This document shows, piece by piece, positions 54,591 through 63,975 of a stretch of DNA of 64,000 nt (its first letter is position 1; each line of letters opens with the position of its first letter). The translations under genes and the position numbers were made by a program. Source of the DNA: FEN-1297 sp046705645 (GTDB taxonomy: Bacteria > Bacteroidota > Ignavibacteria > Ignavibacteriales > Ignavibacteriaceae). The stretch is taken from positions 19,649 through 83,648 of the forward strand of contig JBJKQE010000063.1 of assembly GCA_046705645.1 (NCBI GenBank), read 5' to 3'. The notes beneath the pieces were generated by a model. It did not search any database, was not told where the DNA came from, and saw only the letters and a program-made list of their open reading frames with translations.

Positions 54591-55100
54591 ATGAGCAGCA
54601 GCAGCAAATACTTAATAGCATCGATTATTGTTATTGCCGCGATTTTGATTATTATAAATGTTCAACATAACAAGAAAGATGGAAGCAGTCTTTTCGAAAA
54701 ATACAGACAATCCCTAATTAAAGCAGATAATGATTTTTATGAATATTCTACTGAAAATGGTACAGGAAGAGCTTTTATTGATTTTGCGGATGACAGTGTA
54801 ATTTTATTAAGACAGCAGCAATACCCGATAATTAGTAAGAATGAATTAGTAAAACATTATTTAAATCGTGATAATGAAATAACTCCTCTAAAATGGAAAC
54901 CTATTAAGGCTGTTGCATCCTTGGACGGCAGCCTTGGATTTACTTTCGGGAAATGGGAATACAAGGATATTGACAAGAATGGGAAAAAAACAACTAGTTA
55001 CGGGAATTATGTAACCATATGGAAGAAGCAAAAAGACGGCACTTGGAAATATGTACTTGATGGCGGCAGCACAACTCCTCCGCCCGGCACAAATAATTGA
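54591..55100 (+). CDS. DUF4440/SnoaL-like protein with N-terminal membrane anchor
   Basis: A 169-residue protein. One N-terminal transmembrane segment (YLIASIIVIAAILIIINV) anchors an NTF2-like domain (about 40-160): YSTENGTGRAFIDFADDSVI, PIISKNELVKHYL, GFTFGKWEYKD and TIWKKQKDGTWKYVLDGGST are the typical cone-shaped fold pieces of DUF4440 proteins. No proven function; often small-molecule binding. The start is supported by aggagg eight bases or less upstream. Proline-rich end (TTPPPG). Confidence 0.8.
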   Translation: MSSSSKYLIASIIVIAAILIIINVQHNKKDGSSLFEKYRQSLIKADNDFYEYSTENGTGRAFIDFADDSVILLRQQQYPIISKNELVKHYLNRDNEITPLKWKPIKAVASLDGSLGFTFGKWEYKDIDKNGKKTTSYGNYVTIWKKQKDGTWKYVLDGGSTTPPPGTNN

Positions 55101-55269
55101 TAAAACAGAATTACACCAATATTTAAAATTTAGTTAAATAATACTTTTCCATTATTTTAGCACTCCGATACTTTGCCCCAAAACAAAATTGTAAAGTTTA
55201 TTTTTTAATATCTAATTACTTTTAATTATTTTCCGTTTCAGTTTTTAAAAATTTCATATTTACGGATTT

Positions 55270-56040
55270 ATGAATCTAAAACTTATTTTTATAAGCACAC
55301 AAATAATTTTCTTTACATCAATTTTATTCCCTCAAGCCGACAAAGGATATTTAGCACAAGGTGATAAGTATACTGCAGAGTTTGATAATCTTAACGCTGT
55401 TAAAAGTTATGATGAAGCATATAAAATTTCTCCGAACAGCTATGATGTTTTAACGAGAATAACACTTGCATATAACGATGAAGGAGAAGAACTCCTCGAT
55501 CTAAAAAAAAGAGATGAAGCTAAAGGCTATATTGATCAGGCAATAAAATATGCAGAAATATTAAATAAAAAATTTCCGGATAGTGCTCTTTCCTATACCT
55601 ACCTGGCATTAACATACGGGAACATGGCAATTTTTAAAGGAGGCAAAGATAAAATTATTTATGCGGAAAAAGTCAAGCAGAACGCACTCAAATCAATTAA
55701 AATTAATCCGGATGATTATTTCCCGTATATAATTTTGGGAATGTATTACAGAGAAGCAGCCGGCTTATCATGGTTTGAAAAAATTTTTGCTAAAACTTTT
55801 TTAGGCGGAGTTCCCGAAGGTACTTACAAGCAATCAATCCAAATGTTCGGCAAGGCTTTGGCCTTAGATTCAAATTTAATTGTTGCAGATTACCAGCTTT
55901 CCAAAACTTATAGAAATATGGACGAAAAAGATAAAGAAATTAAATTATTGAAGAAGGTTTTAACTATGCATGTTAGAAATTTCAGAGATAAGTATGCAAT
56001 TATAAAAGCAAAGAATCGATTAGAAAAGCTGATTAATTAA
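55270..56040 (+). CDS. Secreted TPR-repeat protein
   Basis: A 256-residue exported protein: signal peptide (MNLKLIFISTQIIFFTSILFPQ), then at least three TPR-like helical pairs (AVKSYDEAYKISPNSYDVLT; LSYTYLALTYGNMAIFKGG; KSIKINPDDYFPYIILGMYY) and a C-terminal one (ADYQLSKTYRNMDEKDKEIK). Likely a periplasmic scaffold. The layout resembles mitochondrial/bacterial regulator-of-microtubule-dynamics-like TPR proteins, which I treat as fold-level similarity only. Confidence 0.8.
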   Translation: MNLKLIFISTQIIFFTSILFPQADKGYLAQGDKYTAEFDNLNAVKSYDEAYKISPNSYDVLTRITLAYNDEGEELLDLKKRDEAKGYIDQAIKYAEILNKKFPDSALSYTYLALTYGNMAIFKGGKDKIIYAEKVKQNALKSIKINPDDYFPYIILGMYYREAAGLSWFEKIFAKTFLGGVPEGTYKQSIQMFGKALALDSNLIVADYQLSKTYRNMDEKDKEIKLLKKVLTMHVRNFRDKYAIIKAKNRLEKLIN

Positions 56041-56080
56041 ACTTAAATATTCGGACAAATAAATTTTTCAATTTAATAAT

Positions 56081-56114
56081 AAACGGCGACTACCTTAAAT
56101 TGTAATCGCCGTTT
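56081..56114 (+). terminator. Bidirectional terminator
   Basis: Arms aaacggcga and tcgccgttt followed by six T's on the plus strand; A's precede it, so it can also work for the convergent gene starting its 3' end at 56158. 40 bases after the TPR gene stop. Confidence 0.85.
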
Positions 56115-56157
56115 TTTATTTTAGATTTTACATATTAAAATGCCAAAGGAATGACAT

Positions 56158-57477
56158 CTACTTCATTAATAACATCTTTTGTGTTTGAATTTGACTTCCC
56201 TGCTTTAGTTGATAGAAGTAAATTCCCGAAGCAAGATTTGAAGCATTAAAGTTTACTGAATAAACTTGTCCGGCATCAGTCTGAGAATTAAATAAAGTTG
56301 CTACTTCCTGTCCCAGAGCATTATAAATTTTTAATGTAGATATACCGGATTTTGCTACTGTGAATTTAATTGTAGTAGAAGGATTGAAAGGATTAGGATA
56401 ATTCTGTTCTAATGAAAACTGTGTTGGTAAAGAAGCATTAGTCTCAACAGTTTTTGAATACTCGTATGTTCCGTTCAAGTCAATTTGTTTTAAGCGATAA
56501 AAATAAACATTTGCGCTACCAGCATTATCCGAATAATTATAAAAACTTGGTTTTGTGGTAGTGCCATGGCCTTGTACGAAAGCAATTTTAGTAAAATTTT
56601 TTCCATCGGTAGAACGCTGAACTTCAAATCCTAAATTATTTTTTTCTGTTGCTGTTTGCCAGATTAATTCAACTTTGTCGCCAACCTGCTTTGCTAAGAA
56701 TGAAGTTAATTCCACTGGTAAAGTCTCACTCCACACAGTTGAAACCCTGATACCGTCAACTACAACTGCCACGGAGTTAGATGAACTTCCCTGCCTCAAA
56801 GCAATAGCATTAACCGAATCTTGTCCTAAAGTTGTATAATTAGATGCATCCGGTGCACCGGCATCTGCTTCTATAGCCGGCACGCCAGAACTTTTGACCC
56901 ACATATCTAAAGAATCATTTCCTGCCTGATTGATTTTATATTTCAGAATAATTAGATACGTTGAATTTGTCGAATAGTCAGTTGGTGAATAGACAACCGT
57001 CGTTGACGTGCTGGAGTTAGAAATTCCAAAATTTACAACACCTGCTGATGTTATTTTTGCAAATAATCTTGCACAGAAAAATGTGAAAGAAGAAGAACTT
57101 ACAGCATAGCCCATATTAAAGAAATAATCTCCGGCTTTTGATGCGGAATTATCAGTAACATTTACTAACATTGAAGTATAAAGTGTTGTTCCGTCAACAT
57201 TCTGAGTAGCAAATTGAATGTTATCATCCTCTCCACCTAAATTATTTACTAGAACTGCGTTACCTATCCCTGAGGAGGGATAGTCTGTAAATGTTAAGCC
57301 TGGAGTTACAACTGTTAAAGGATTAGTTCCCGTACCACTATGAGCCGACCACCCATCATCAGTCAATAATGAACTAGCAGTATAATCAAAATTTTCATTC
57401 ACTTCTAATTGAGCTTGAGCTGTTTGACCGATAATCAATGAAATAATCAGAACAAAAAAAAGTTTAATTTTTTTCAT
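56158..57477 (-). CDS. Secreted T9SS protein, laminin-G/lectin-like
   Basis: A 439-residue exported protein: signal peptide (MKKIKLFFVLIISLIIGQTAQAQ); a beta-rich domain of about 230 residues (NENFDYTASSLLTDDGWSAH ... LDMWVKSSGVPAIEADAG) of the kind found in surface lectin-like proteins; a fibronectin-III-like block (LPVELTSFLAKQVGDKVELI); and a T9SS tail (QNYPNPFNPSTTIKFTVAKS ... IQTQKMLLMK). I see no enzyme motif. aaggga nine bases upstream supports the ATG at 57477. Confidence 0.75.
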   Translation of the reverse strand: MKKIKLFFVLIISLIIGQTAQAQLEVNENFDYTASSLLTDDGWSAHSGTGTNPLTVVTPGLTFTDYPSSGIGNAVLVNNLGGEDDNIQFATQNVDGTTLYTSMLVNVTDNSASKAGDYFFNMGYAVSSSSFTFFCARLFAKITSAGVVNFGISNSSTSTTVVYSPTDYSTNSTYLIILKYKINQAGNDSLDMWVKSSGVPAIEADAGAPDASNYTTLGQDSVNAIALRQGSSSNSVAVVVDGIRVSTVWSETLPVELTSFLAKQVGDKVELIWQTATEKNNLGFEVQRSTDGKNFTKIAFVQGHGTTTKPSFYNYSDNAGSANVYFYRLKQIDLNGTYEYSKTVETNASLPTQFSLEQNYPNPFNPSTTIKFTVAKSGISTLKIYNALGQEVATLFNSQTDAGQVYSVNFNASNLASGIYFYQLKQGSQIQTQKMLLMK

Positions 57478-58196
57478 ATCGATTCCCTTTTATAAGATGT
57501 TGTTTAGTTAATAAAAAAGTAATTAATGAGAACAAAAATTACAAACCTCCTTTTTAATAAATTGATGATAATATATTATTTAAGTTTTTGTAATTACCTA
57601 ATTGAAAATGTAATAATTTTAACACTTAATCCTTTAGAAAGAAGATCATTATTACAATCTTGCTCAGATAGTATTAGTACATTTTATATAATAAAAAAAC
57701 GGAAATGGAGATTAGAGAAAACAAGACAACAAGTAAACGTACCTTTTTCATTGACCTTCTCCCTTACGGTTAATTAATTGATAAGGTTATTTAAGCATTC
57801 AAAAAATTAGCATTACTCTCGTTTTTATTAAATGTCGTATATGGAAACTTGCTTTCAAGCGTAAAAAATTTTGAATACCTTTACTTTTAATTGAAAGGAA
57901 ACATAGTTGCCGGGATTTGATTTGCCTAAAATCCTCCCACTTTATAAACAATATGTGACCCCTTAAAAATATTCAACAATAATAAGCATACTTTAATTAC
58001 GTTCTAATATAGTGATTTAGGTTTCAAGGTTCAACCAAATAATGTTAAATGAATATTAATTTTTAAGATGGGATTTATAATTACAAGATACTAATATACT
58101 ACGCAAATTATTTTAAGTAACTTCAATTTAATTTCTTTATTAATTATAATTAGAAAGGATTGAGGTATCAATTGGACGGAGGCAGATTAACTTTCT
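57478..58196. other. Long intergenic, no gene seen
   Basis: About 720 bases of AT-rich DNA upstream of the T9SS gene and downstream of the anti-sigma gene. An open frame on the plus strand at 57526-57777 has poor composition and no recognisable match, so I do not call it. No hairpins stand out. Confidence 0.5.
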
Positions 58197-58439
58197 TTAC
58201 TGATTTTTATCCAATCCTAAAAAATCCATTAACCTATTATGAGCTTTTTCGGGAAGATCGACATTATATTTTTTATAAAAATCAATTGTCTTTTCAACTG
58301 ATTTAAAATATTTTGTGCAATCCGGGCATTCATCTAGGTGATTTTTAATAGCAATACATTTAGGGGAATCAAAGTCTTCGCCAAGACTTTCGCATATATG
58401 ACTCATTACCTCTTTGCAAGTAATTTTTTCTTCGCTCAT
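58197..58439 (-). CDS. Zinc-finger anti-sigma factor (soluble, zf-HC2)
   Basis: An 80-residue protein with the HxxxCxxC zinc-binding anti-sigma motif in IKNHLDECPDCTKYFKS, and an earlier Cys in EKITCKEVMSHIC. It has no transmembrane helix, so it is a cytosolic ZAS-type anti-sigma, perhaps redox- or zinc-responsive. Its ATG overlaps the stop of the sigma gene (ATGA, 58436-58439), the usual coupling of a sigma/anti-sigma pair. Confidence 0.85.
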   Translation of the reverse strand: MSEEKITCKEVMSHICESLGEDFDSPKCIAIKNHLDECPDCTKYFKSVEKTIDFYKKYNVDLPEKAHNRLMDFLGLDKNQ

Positions 58440-59053
58440 TTTTGAAACGCCTTATTTATTTCTTTCCTTAAAAATGCTCTAGCCCTATGAAGTCTGGATT
58501 TAACTGCAGGTACGGACAACTCCGTCATCTTACCTGTTTCTTCAGTAGAAAAGCCTTCAACATCTCTTAACATAAAAACAATTCTATAATCAGGCGAAAG
58601 TTTTTGTATTGCTTCATCAAGAATTTTTTTCAATTCTTTGTTCTCTAAAATGTTAGGTGGGACCGTATCCCAATCGGCTGCATAACTTCCGTCATATAAC
58701 CCGTTCTCATCATCAATGGAAATAAATTCATGTTTCCTTTTCCTTACTTCCATCAAACAATGGTTTGCCACAATTCTATATAACCATGTAGAAAGTTTGG
58801 ATTTTCCATCAAATTGATGTAAAGACTTAACCATGCTTAGGAACGTTTCCTGCATAGTGTTTTCGGCACGTTCAGGATCACGGCATATTTTAAAAGCAAA
58901 ATTATATACCGTTTTTTCATAATTTTTTACGAGATCGGCCATCGCATTTCTATCGCCATTTTTGGCCGATTCTATTAACTTCTCTTCGTTCATCTGATGC
59001 GGATTTCTTTTTAAAGATTCAAAATTAATATCTAGAATTGGTCTATCAATCAC
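58436..59053 (-). CDS. ECF-type RNA polymerase sigma factor
   Basis: A 205-residue sigma-70-family factor: region 2 (VKNYEKTVYNFAFKICRDPE ... TFLSMVKSLHQFDGKSKLST, then WLYRIVANHC) and region 4 (LSPDYRIVFMLRDVEGFSTEETGKMTELSV, then PAVKSRLHRARAFLRKEI). The first possible start is GTG at 59053; the internal ATG at 58993 (MNEEKLIESAKNGD) gives a more usual N-terminus. Neither has a strong ribosome site. It is controlled by the anti-sigma gene that overlaps its end. Confidence 0.85.
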   Translation of the reverse strand: MIDRPILDINFESLKRNPHQMNEEKLIESAKNGDRNAMADLVKNYEKTVYNFAFKICRDPERAENTMQETFLSMVKSLHQFDGKSKLSTWLYRIVANHCLMEVRKRKHEFISIDDENGLYDGSYAADWDTVPPNILENKELKKILDEAIQKLSPDYRIVFMLRDVEGFSTEETGKMTELSVPAVKSRLHRARAFLRKEINKAFQK

Positions 59054-59404
59054 TCAAATTATGTCATACCTGCCATATTCATATTATCTAATAATAAAAA
59101 TTGCAAAATTCAAGAGTTGTGAAATTATCTATTTTGTATCTCAAATAAAAAATAAATGTAAAAAAAAGCAATTATTTAAAGTCATGAATAAATAATAGCT
59201 TAAAAATGATTATTTTTCATAATATTATTAGAAAATTGTTCTAATTCATTTGTTTTTAAACGAACTAAATTGTCTATGTATTAAAATTTCTTGCTTATAT
59301 TTTGTCAATTTTATATATATAGTTATTGCGGTTTTGTAATTAAGAATAATTTAGCATACTGAACATTAAAAAATAAAAATTTGCCACAAATATAAATTAA
59401 AATT
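59054..59404. other. Divergent intergenic, no gene seen
   Basis: Very AT-rich spacer between the divergent sigma-factor and kinase-like genes; it should hold both promoters. Nothing else recognised. Confidence 0.5.
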
Positions 59405-61561
59405 ATGTCACAGAACAATAACCTCGCACTACTTCAGAACAATAAACTTTTTGCAGGTCTGGAGGAATCGGAATTATTAGTAGATCTTGATCAGGAAGGT
59501 ATCTCATATTTCAAGGAAGGAGATATTATTTATCAAAGTGAGGACAGCAGCAATATTTTATTTTTGATAATAGAAGGAGAAGTAAAAATAAAGATACCAA
59601 AAGAAGAAGGCGGCCCTACCATACTTAGAAAAAATAAAGGTGAATATTTCGGTGAAATGGAGCTGCTGGAAAAAATCCCCCGTCATTCTTCCGCAGTAGC
59701 CAATAAAGACAGCCTGATTTATAAATTGATGGAAGACAAATTAAAACTATTAATTGATTCCAATAAAAAAATTGAAGCAAATTTGTTAAATCTGAATCCT
59801 TATGCAAAGAATAAAAACGATGATAATTTTCCTGAAACTGGTGAAGAAAAAATTGAATTAAAAGATGATTCTACTCAAGAAATTAAGGTTGAGGATAATA
59901 ACTTACCTGAATCCGATGTAAATAATTTCAATGATACTGTTTCCGATTCTATAGAAGATCATGAAGAGATTATTGCGACAGAACTTGCCGAAACCTCAAA
60001 CCTTGGGAATATTGATCTTGATGATCTATCACTTCCTCCAATTAATCTTGATGAAATAGACCAGGAATTGCCCAAGGAAATAAAGCAGGAATCACCGGAA
60101 GAAAATAAAGATGTTAATGAAGATCAGGTTGAACCTAAACAAGAAAATGCGGCAAATACGGAGCTTAATGAAGAAGAGGTAAAAACCGAACAGGTTATAC
60201 CTGAGAAAACAAAATCTGATGTTGACTGGAGTTTCGGCGAATCGGATGAAAAAATAGAAACAGCATCTAATGAAACAGTTAATGAAACCGGCACGGATTT
60301 ACCTAAAGAAAACGATCTTGCTAATGATGAAAAAGAAATTACAATTCCGGAAGAGACAGAAGGAATTGCCGCTCCCGAGGGTGCTATCGAATTTCACACA
60401 CCTAAAAGCGATAAAGATTTAATGTTGGCAATCAGAGATATGCATGATAACCTAGAATTAAATGATACTTTAAATTTAATTTCCAGTTCCCTTAAGCAAT
60501 TAGTCCAGGCCGAAAATGTTAGAATTTATTTAGCTGATTATCAAAAGGACGAATTATATTACTTTACCGAAGGAGATAATGAATTAAAAAGAATTTCCAA
60601 AGGGAAAGGGCTAGCCGGTTATTCTGCAGAACATAAGGAGGTCATAAATCTCTCATTGCCGGCGGATGATTTTCGATATGATGCTGAAGTTGATGAAAAT
60701 GTCAGTACATTACTTTTCCCTATTCTAAATGCCGATAATATATTAATTGCTTTGCTAAGATTTGCTCATGTTGAAAAGGGTAATTTTACAAAGTCCGATG
60801 AAGAAGCATTAGATTCAATCTCAAAGCATATTGCCACAGCTATAACAAATGCACTGCAGTATCAATCGCTTCTTAAAAGGTATAAAAGTGATTATCTTGT
60901 TAAAGCGGCAAACTTTATTATCGAAGATGTAAATACTCCCTTAATGTTAATTAAAAATTATGCCGAATTTATAAAAAGAAAATCGGAGATAAAAGAAGTA
61001 GGACAAATTTCAGATTTTATAATTGAACAGGCAGACTTAGCAATTAATTCCAACAAGGCATTCCATAACTTTTTAACGGAAGAGAAATTAATTGAGCCGA
61101 AAATATATAAATTAAATGACATTCTCGACGACATTCTAGATCAGCTTGCCGAATATGTTGAAATAAGAAAAGTAAAATTATTTAAAAGATTTGAAACGAA
61201 TGCCGAGGTATTTTTAGACAAAAATAATTTTTACCTTGCCTGTTTTCAGATAGCAAAAAATGCATGCGATGCAATGCCAGAAGGCGGAAATATTTATCTT
61301 ATTACAAAAAAAGAAAATAATTCTGTTCAAATTGAATTTAAGGATACCGGCAAAGGAATAAACCGGGAAATAAAAGGAAAAATATTCGAACCTTATTTTA
61401 CTTACGAAAAAGGCCCGGCGGCAGGTTTAGGCCTGGCTGTTGCTAAAAAAATTATTAAGGATCACGGCGGGAATATAACAACAGGCGAAGGGCTGGGAGA
61501 AGGAGGAGTATTTATTATTTCACTTCCTGTGTATGAAGAGACATCTGCTAAAAGCGAATAG
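59405..61561 (+). CDS. cNMP-binding, GAF and histidine-kinase-like protein lacking the phospho-His
   Basis: A 718-residue soluble signalling protein. A cyclic-nucleotide-binding domain (about 12-120; LFAGLEESELL ... GEYFGEMELLEKIPRHSSAV), then an acidic low-complexity linker (about 135-320), then a GAF domain (about 340-490; ENVRIYLADYQKDELYYFTE), then a kinase core. The HATPase is intact: KNACDAMPEGG (N box), DTGKGI, IFEPYFT and GLGLAVAKKI. At the H box the sequence is FIIEDVNTPLMLIKNY. Where HELRTPL is expected it reads EDVNTPL, so Glu507 replaces the phosphoacceptor His. It may bind ATP and dimerise but cannot autophosphorylate in the usual way. It is followed by miaA after 61 bases. Confidence 0.85.
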   Translation: MSQNNNLALLQNNKLFAGLEESELLVDLDQEGISYFKEGDIIYQSEDSSNILFLIIEGEVKIKIPKEEGGPTILRKNKGEYFGEMELLEKIPRHSSAVANKDSLIYKLMEDKLKLLIDSNKKIEANLLNLNPYAKNKNDDNFPETGEEKIELKDDSTQEIKVEDNNLPESDVNNFNDTVSDSIEDHEEIIATELAETSNLGNIDLDDLSLPPINLDEIDQELPKEIKQESPEENKDVNEDQVEPKQENAANTELNEEEVKTEQVIPEKTKSDVDWSFGESDEKIETASNETVNETGTDLPKENDLANDEKEITIPEETEGIAAPEGAIEFHTPKSDKDLMLAIRDMHDNLELNDTLNLISSSLKQLVQAENVRIYLADYQKDELYYFTEGDNELKRISKGKGLAGYSAEHKEVINLSLPADDFRYDAEVDENVSTLLFPILNADNILIALLRFAHVEKGNFTKSDEEALDSISKHIATAITNALQYQSLLKRYKSDYLVKAANFIIEDVNTPLMLIKNYAEFIKRKSEIKEVGQISDFIIEQADLAINSNKAFHNFLTEEKLIEPKIYKLNDILDDILDQLAEYVEIRKVKLFKRFETNAEVFLDKNNFYLACFQIAKNACDAMPEGGNIYLITKKENNSVQIEFKDTGKGINREIKGKIFEPYFTYEKGPAAGLGLAVAKKIIKDHGGNITTGEGLGEGGVFIISLPVYEETSAKSE

Positions 61562-61622
61562 TTTTTTCTTTATAGAAATTATAGTACTGAGCCCCGGCTT
61601 CAAATCAACCTTTATTTAATTA

Positions 61623-62546
61623 ATGGAATATAATTTAATATCCGTTCTCGGACCTACAGCAACAGGGAAAACCAAATTAGCTGCCGGTCTTGCGTTTGAA
61701 TTTAACGGGGAAATAATTTCAGCGGATTCACGCCAGGTTTATAAAGGAATGGATATCGGCACCGGAAAGGATTTGAATGATTACATAATCGAAGGTAATC
61801 AAATTCCATATCATTTAATTGATATTATTGAGCCGTCCGAAGAATTTAACCTTTTTCTTTTCAAGCAATATTTCAATAAATTTTTTGAATCAATAACTAA
61901 TAAAAACAAAATGCCGTTTTTAGTCGGCGGAACAGGACTTTACTTAAGTTCGGTTATTCAAAATTATAATCTTAAAAAAGCTGATTTTGATCGGGAAAAA
62001 ATTGATGAATTAAATTCAATGGAAATAAAGGGGTTAAAAAATATTTTACTTCGCTTAAATCCCGGCATACATAATACAACAGATCTAATTGATAAAGAAA
62101 GAATTATCAAAGCAATTTTAATTGCAGAATCAGGCAGACAGAATCAAATTCAAGAAATTGAAGTTAGTTCGTTAAACATTGGGATTATGCCGTCGAGAGA
62201 AACGATAAAAAAGCGAATAACCGAAAGACTTAAGCATCGTTTGCAAAACGGAATGATTGAAGAAGTTAAAAATTTAATTGATAATGGAATTACATTTAAA
62301 AAACTAAACTTCTTCGGTTTAGAATACAGATATATTGGCTTACATCTAAAAGGAGAGTTAACTTATAATGATATGTATCAAAAGCTGAACAGCGCAATTC
62401 ATAATTTTGCGAAAAGACAGGTAACCTGGTTTAAGAAAATGGAAAAGGAAGGCGTGCAGATAAATTGGCTTGATAATCCTAATATATTGAAAGCTAAAGA
62501 AATTATTTTACAAAATAATTACAAGTCCCCTTCATTTAAAAAATAA
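61623..62546 (+). CDS. miaA: tRNA dimethylallyltransferase
   Basis: Prenylates A37 of tRNAs reading UNN codons. The P-loop LGPTATGKTKLAAGLA, ISADSRQVYKGMDIGTGK, IPYHLIDIIEP, LVGGTGLYLSS and the C-terminal FFGLEYRYIGLHLKGE and FAKRQVTWFKKM are the expected blocks in order. 307 residues is typical. 24 bases separate it from the next gene, so they are probably co-transcribed. Confidence 0.95.
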   Translation: MEYNLISVLGPTATGKTKLAAGLAFEFNGEIISADSRQVYKGMDIGTGKDLNDYIIEGNQIPYHLIDIIEPSEEFNLFLFKQYFNKFFESITNKNKMPFLVGGTGLYLSSVIQNYNLKKADFDREKIDELNSMEIKGLKNILLRLNPGIHNTTDLIDKERIIKAILIAESGRQNQIQEIEVSSLNIGIMPSRETIKKRITERLKHRLQNGMIEEVKNLIDNGITFKKLNFFGLEYRYIGLHLKGELTYNDMYQKLNSAIHNFAKRQVTWFKKMEKEGVQINWLDNPNILKAKEIILQNNYKSPSFKK

Positions 62547-62570
62547 AGACTATTTTATTATTTTGATATT

Positions 62571-63902
62571 ATGTCTGATATCCCGTTAAAAGTTGAAAAA
62601 TATTTACATAAGTTCGGAACCGGACATTGGCAGCTTAATTTTATACCGGGAGAAAAGATTAATAATGTAATTGTAATTCCTGCAATCGACGAATTTGAAA
62701 ATATTAGAAAATTGCTGGCTCTATTTTCGGAAAATGATCCCAAATATTTTAAATCGACCTTAGTTATTTTCGTAATTAATAATCTTGAATCTTCGAGCTG
62801 TGATGTAAAGGAGGATAATCAAAAAAGCCTTTTTCTTCTTAAGCAATTAATTCAGAAAAAAAATTTAGGAAACGATACTTTAGTGGAAAAGGTTATAGCT
62901 TCAGGCTTAAATTTTACTTTTGTAGATGCAGCTTCAAAAGGAAATGAACTCCCTGAAAAAGACGGAGGAGTAGGATTAGCAAGAAAAATCGGGATAGATT
63001 TAGCACTCACAGTTTTTGATTATTCATCATCTTCAAAAATTTTGCTTTTTTGTCTGGATGCCGATTGTAATATTGATAATAATTATATTACATCAATCGT
63101 AGAAAATTTTAATTCAAGAAATTTGTCCGCTGCTGTTGTGAAGTTTCGTCATCAGATTGAACCAGGCAATGAAACTTTAGAAGCTATTATCTGTTATGAA
63201 ATATTTTTAAGATATTACGTGCTCGGATTAAAATTTGCAAACTCTCATTATGCCTTTCATACAGTCGGCTCGACAATTATCTGTGATTGTGAGAGTTATA
63301 TTAAAGCCGGCGGAATGAATAGGCAAAAAGCTGCGGAAGATTTCTATTTTCTTGAAAAAATAGCAAAAAATGTTAACGTTGATAAAATTGAAGATACAAC
63401 TGTTTATCCGTCTTCAAGAAAATCAGGGCGTGTCCCGTTCGGTACTGGGCAAAGAGTAACACGTTTTCTGCAGAAAGTTCAAAATGAATATCAGCTGTAT
63501 AATCCGAAATCATTTTATGTTTTAAAAAATTGGCTTAAAATTTTAAATAGCGAAGAAATTTTAAATGCAAAGGTATATTTATCCGAAGCACAAAAAATTG
63601 ATAATGATTTATTTAATTTTCTAATTGAACAAAGTTTCTCGAAAGATTGGGAGAAAATTTTATTAAATTCGAAAACCGAAAAACAAATTATTAAGCAAAA
63701 GATAAGATGGTTTGACGGGTTTAGAACTTTAAAACTAATTCATTATTTGAGGGATAAATCATATCCTTTAATGAATATGTTTGATGCACTTGATGAGATG
63801 CTTAAAAATTTCAATATTGAACCATTAGAAAGAAACGGAATTTCTGTTCCGGCCATTGAAATACAAATGGAAAATTTGGAAGCACTAAGAAAATTGACAT
63901 AA
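62571..63902 (+). CDS. Glycosyltransferase-like (GT-A/GT2) protein
   Basis: A 443-residue cytosolic protein with a GT-A-like nucleotide-sugar fold: NNVIVIPAIDEFENIRKLLA at the start, GGVGLARKIGIDLAL, a DxD-type acidic motif in LLFCLDADCNIDNNYIT, and a late block HTVGSTIICDCESYIKAGGM followed by EDFYFLEKIAK. The extra helical C-terminal part (about 290-443) is unlike standard GT2 enzymes. Its donor, acceptor and partner are not shown by the context beyond co-transcription with miaA. Confidence 0.7.
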   Translation: MSDIPLKVEKYLHKFGTGHWQLNFIPGEKINNVIVIPAIDEFENIRKLLALFSENDPKYFKSTLVIFVINNLESSSCDVKEDNQKSLFLLKQLIQKKNLGNDTLVEKVIASGLNFTFVDAASKGNELPEKDGGVGLARKIGIDLALTVFDYSSSSKILLFCLDADCNIDNNYITSIVENFNSRNLSAAVVKFRHQIEPGNETLEAIICYEIFLRYYVLGLKFANSHYAFHTVGSTIICDCESYIKAGGMNRQKAAEDFYFLEKIAKNVNVDKIEDTTVYPSSRKSGRVPFGTGQRVTRFLQKVQNEYQLYNPKSFYVLKNWLKILNSEEILNAKVYLSEAQKIDNDLFNFLIEQSFSKDWEKILLNSKTEKQIIKQKIRWFDGFRTLKLIHYLRDKSYPLMNMFDALDEMLKNFNIEPLERNGISVPAIEIQMENLEALRKLT

Positions 63903-63975
63903 ATAATCCTTAATAAAATGGATTACATCTTTATATTAGGTAGTAACATAATTTACTAAAATTATCGACTTATAA

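Noticed and set aside
57526..57777. 83-codon plus-strand frame in the long spacer
   Set aside because: Composition follows AT-rich non-coding sequence and no family match is seen; no convincing ribosome site.
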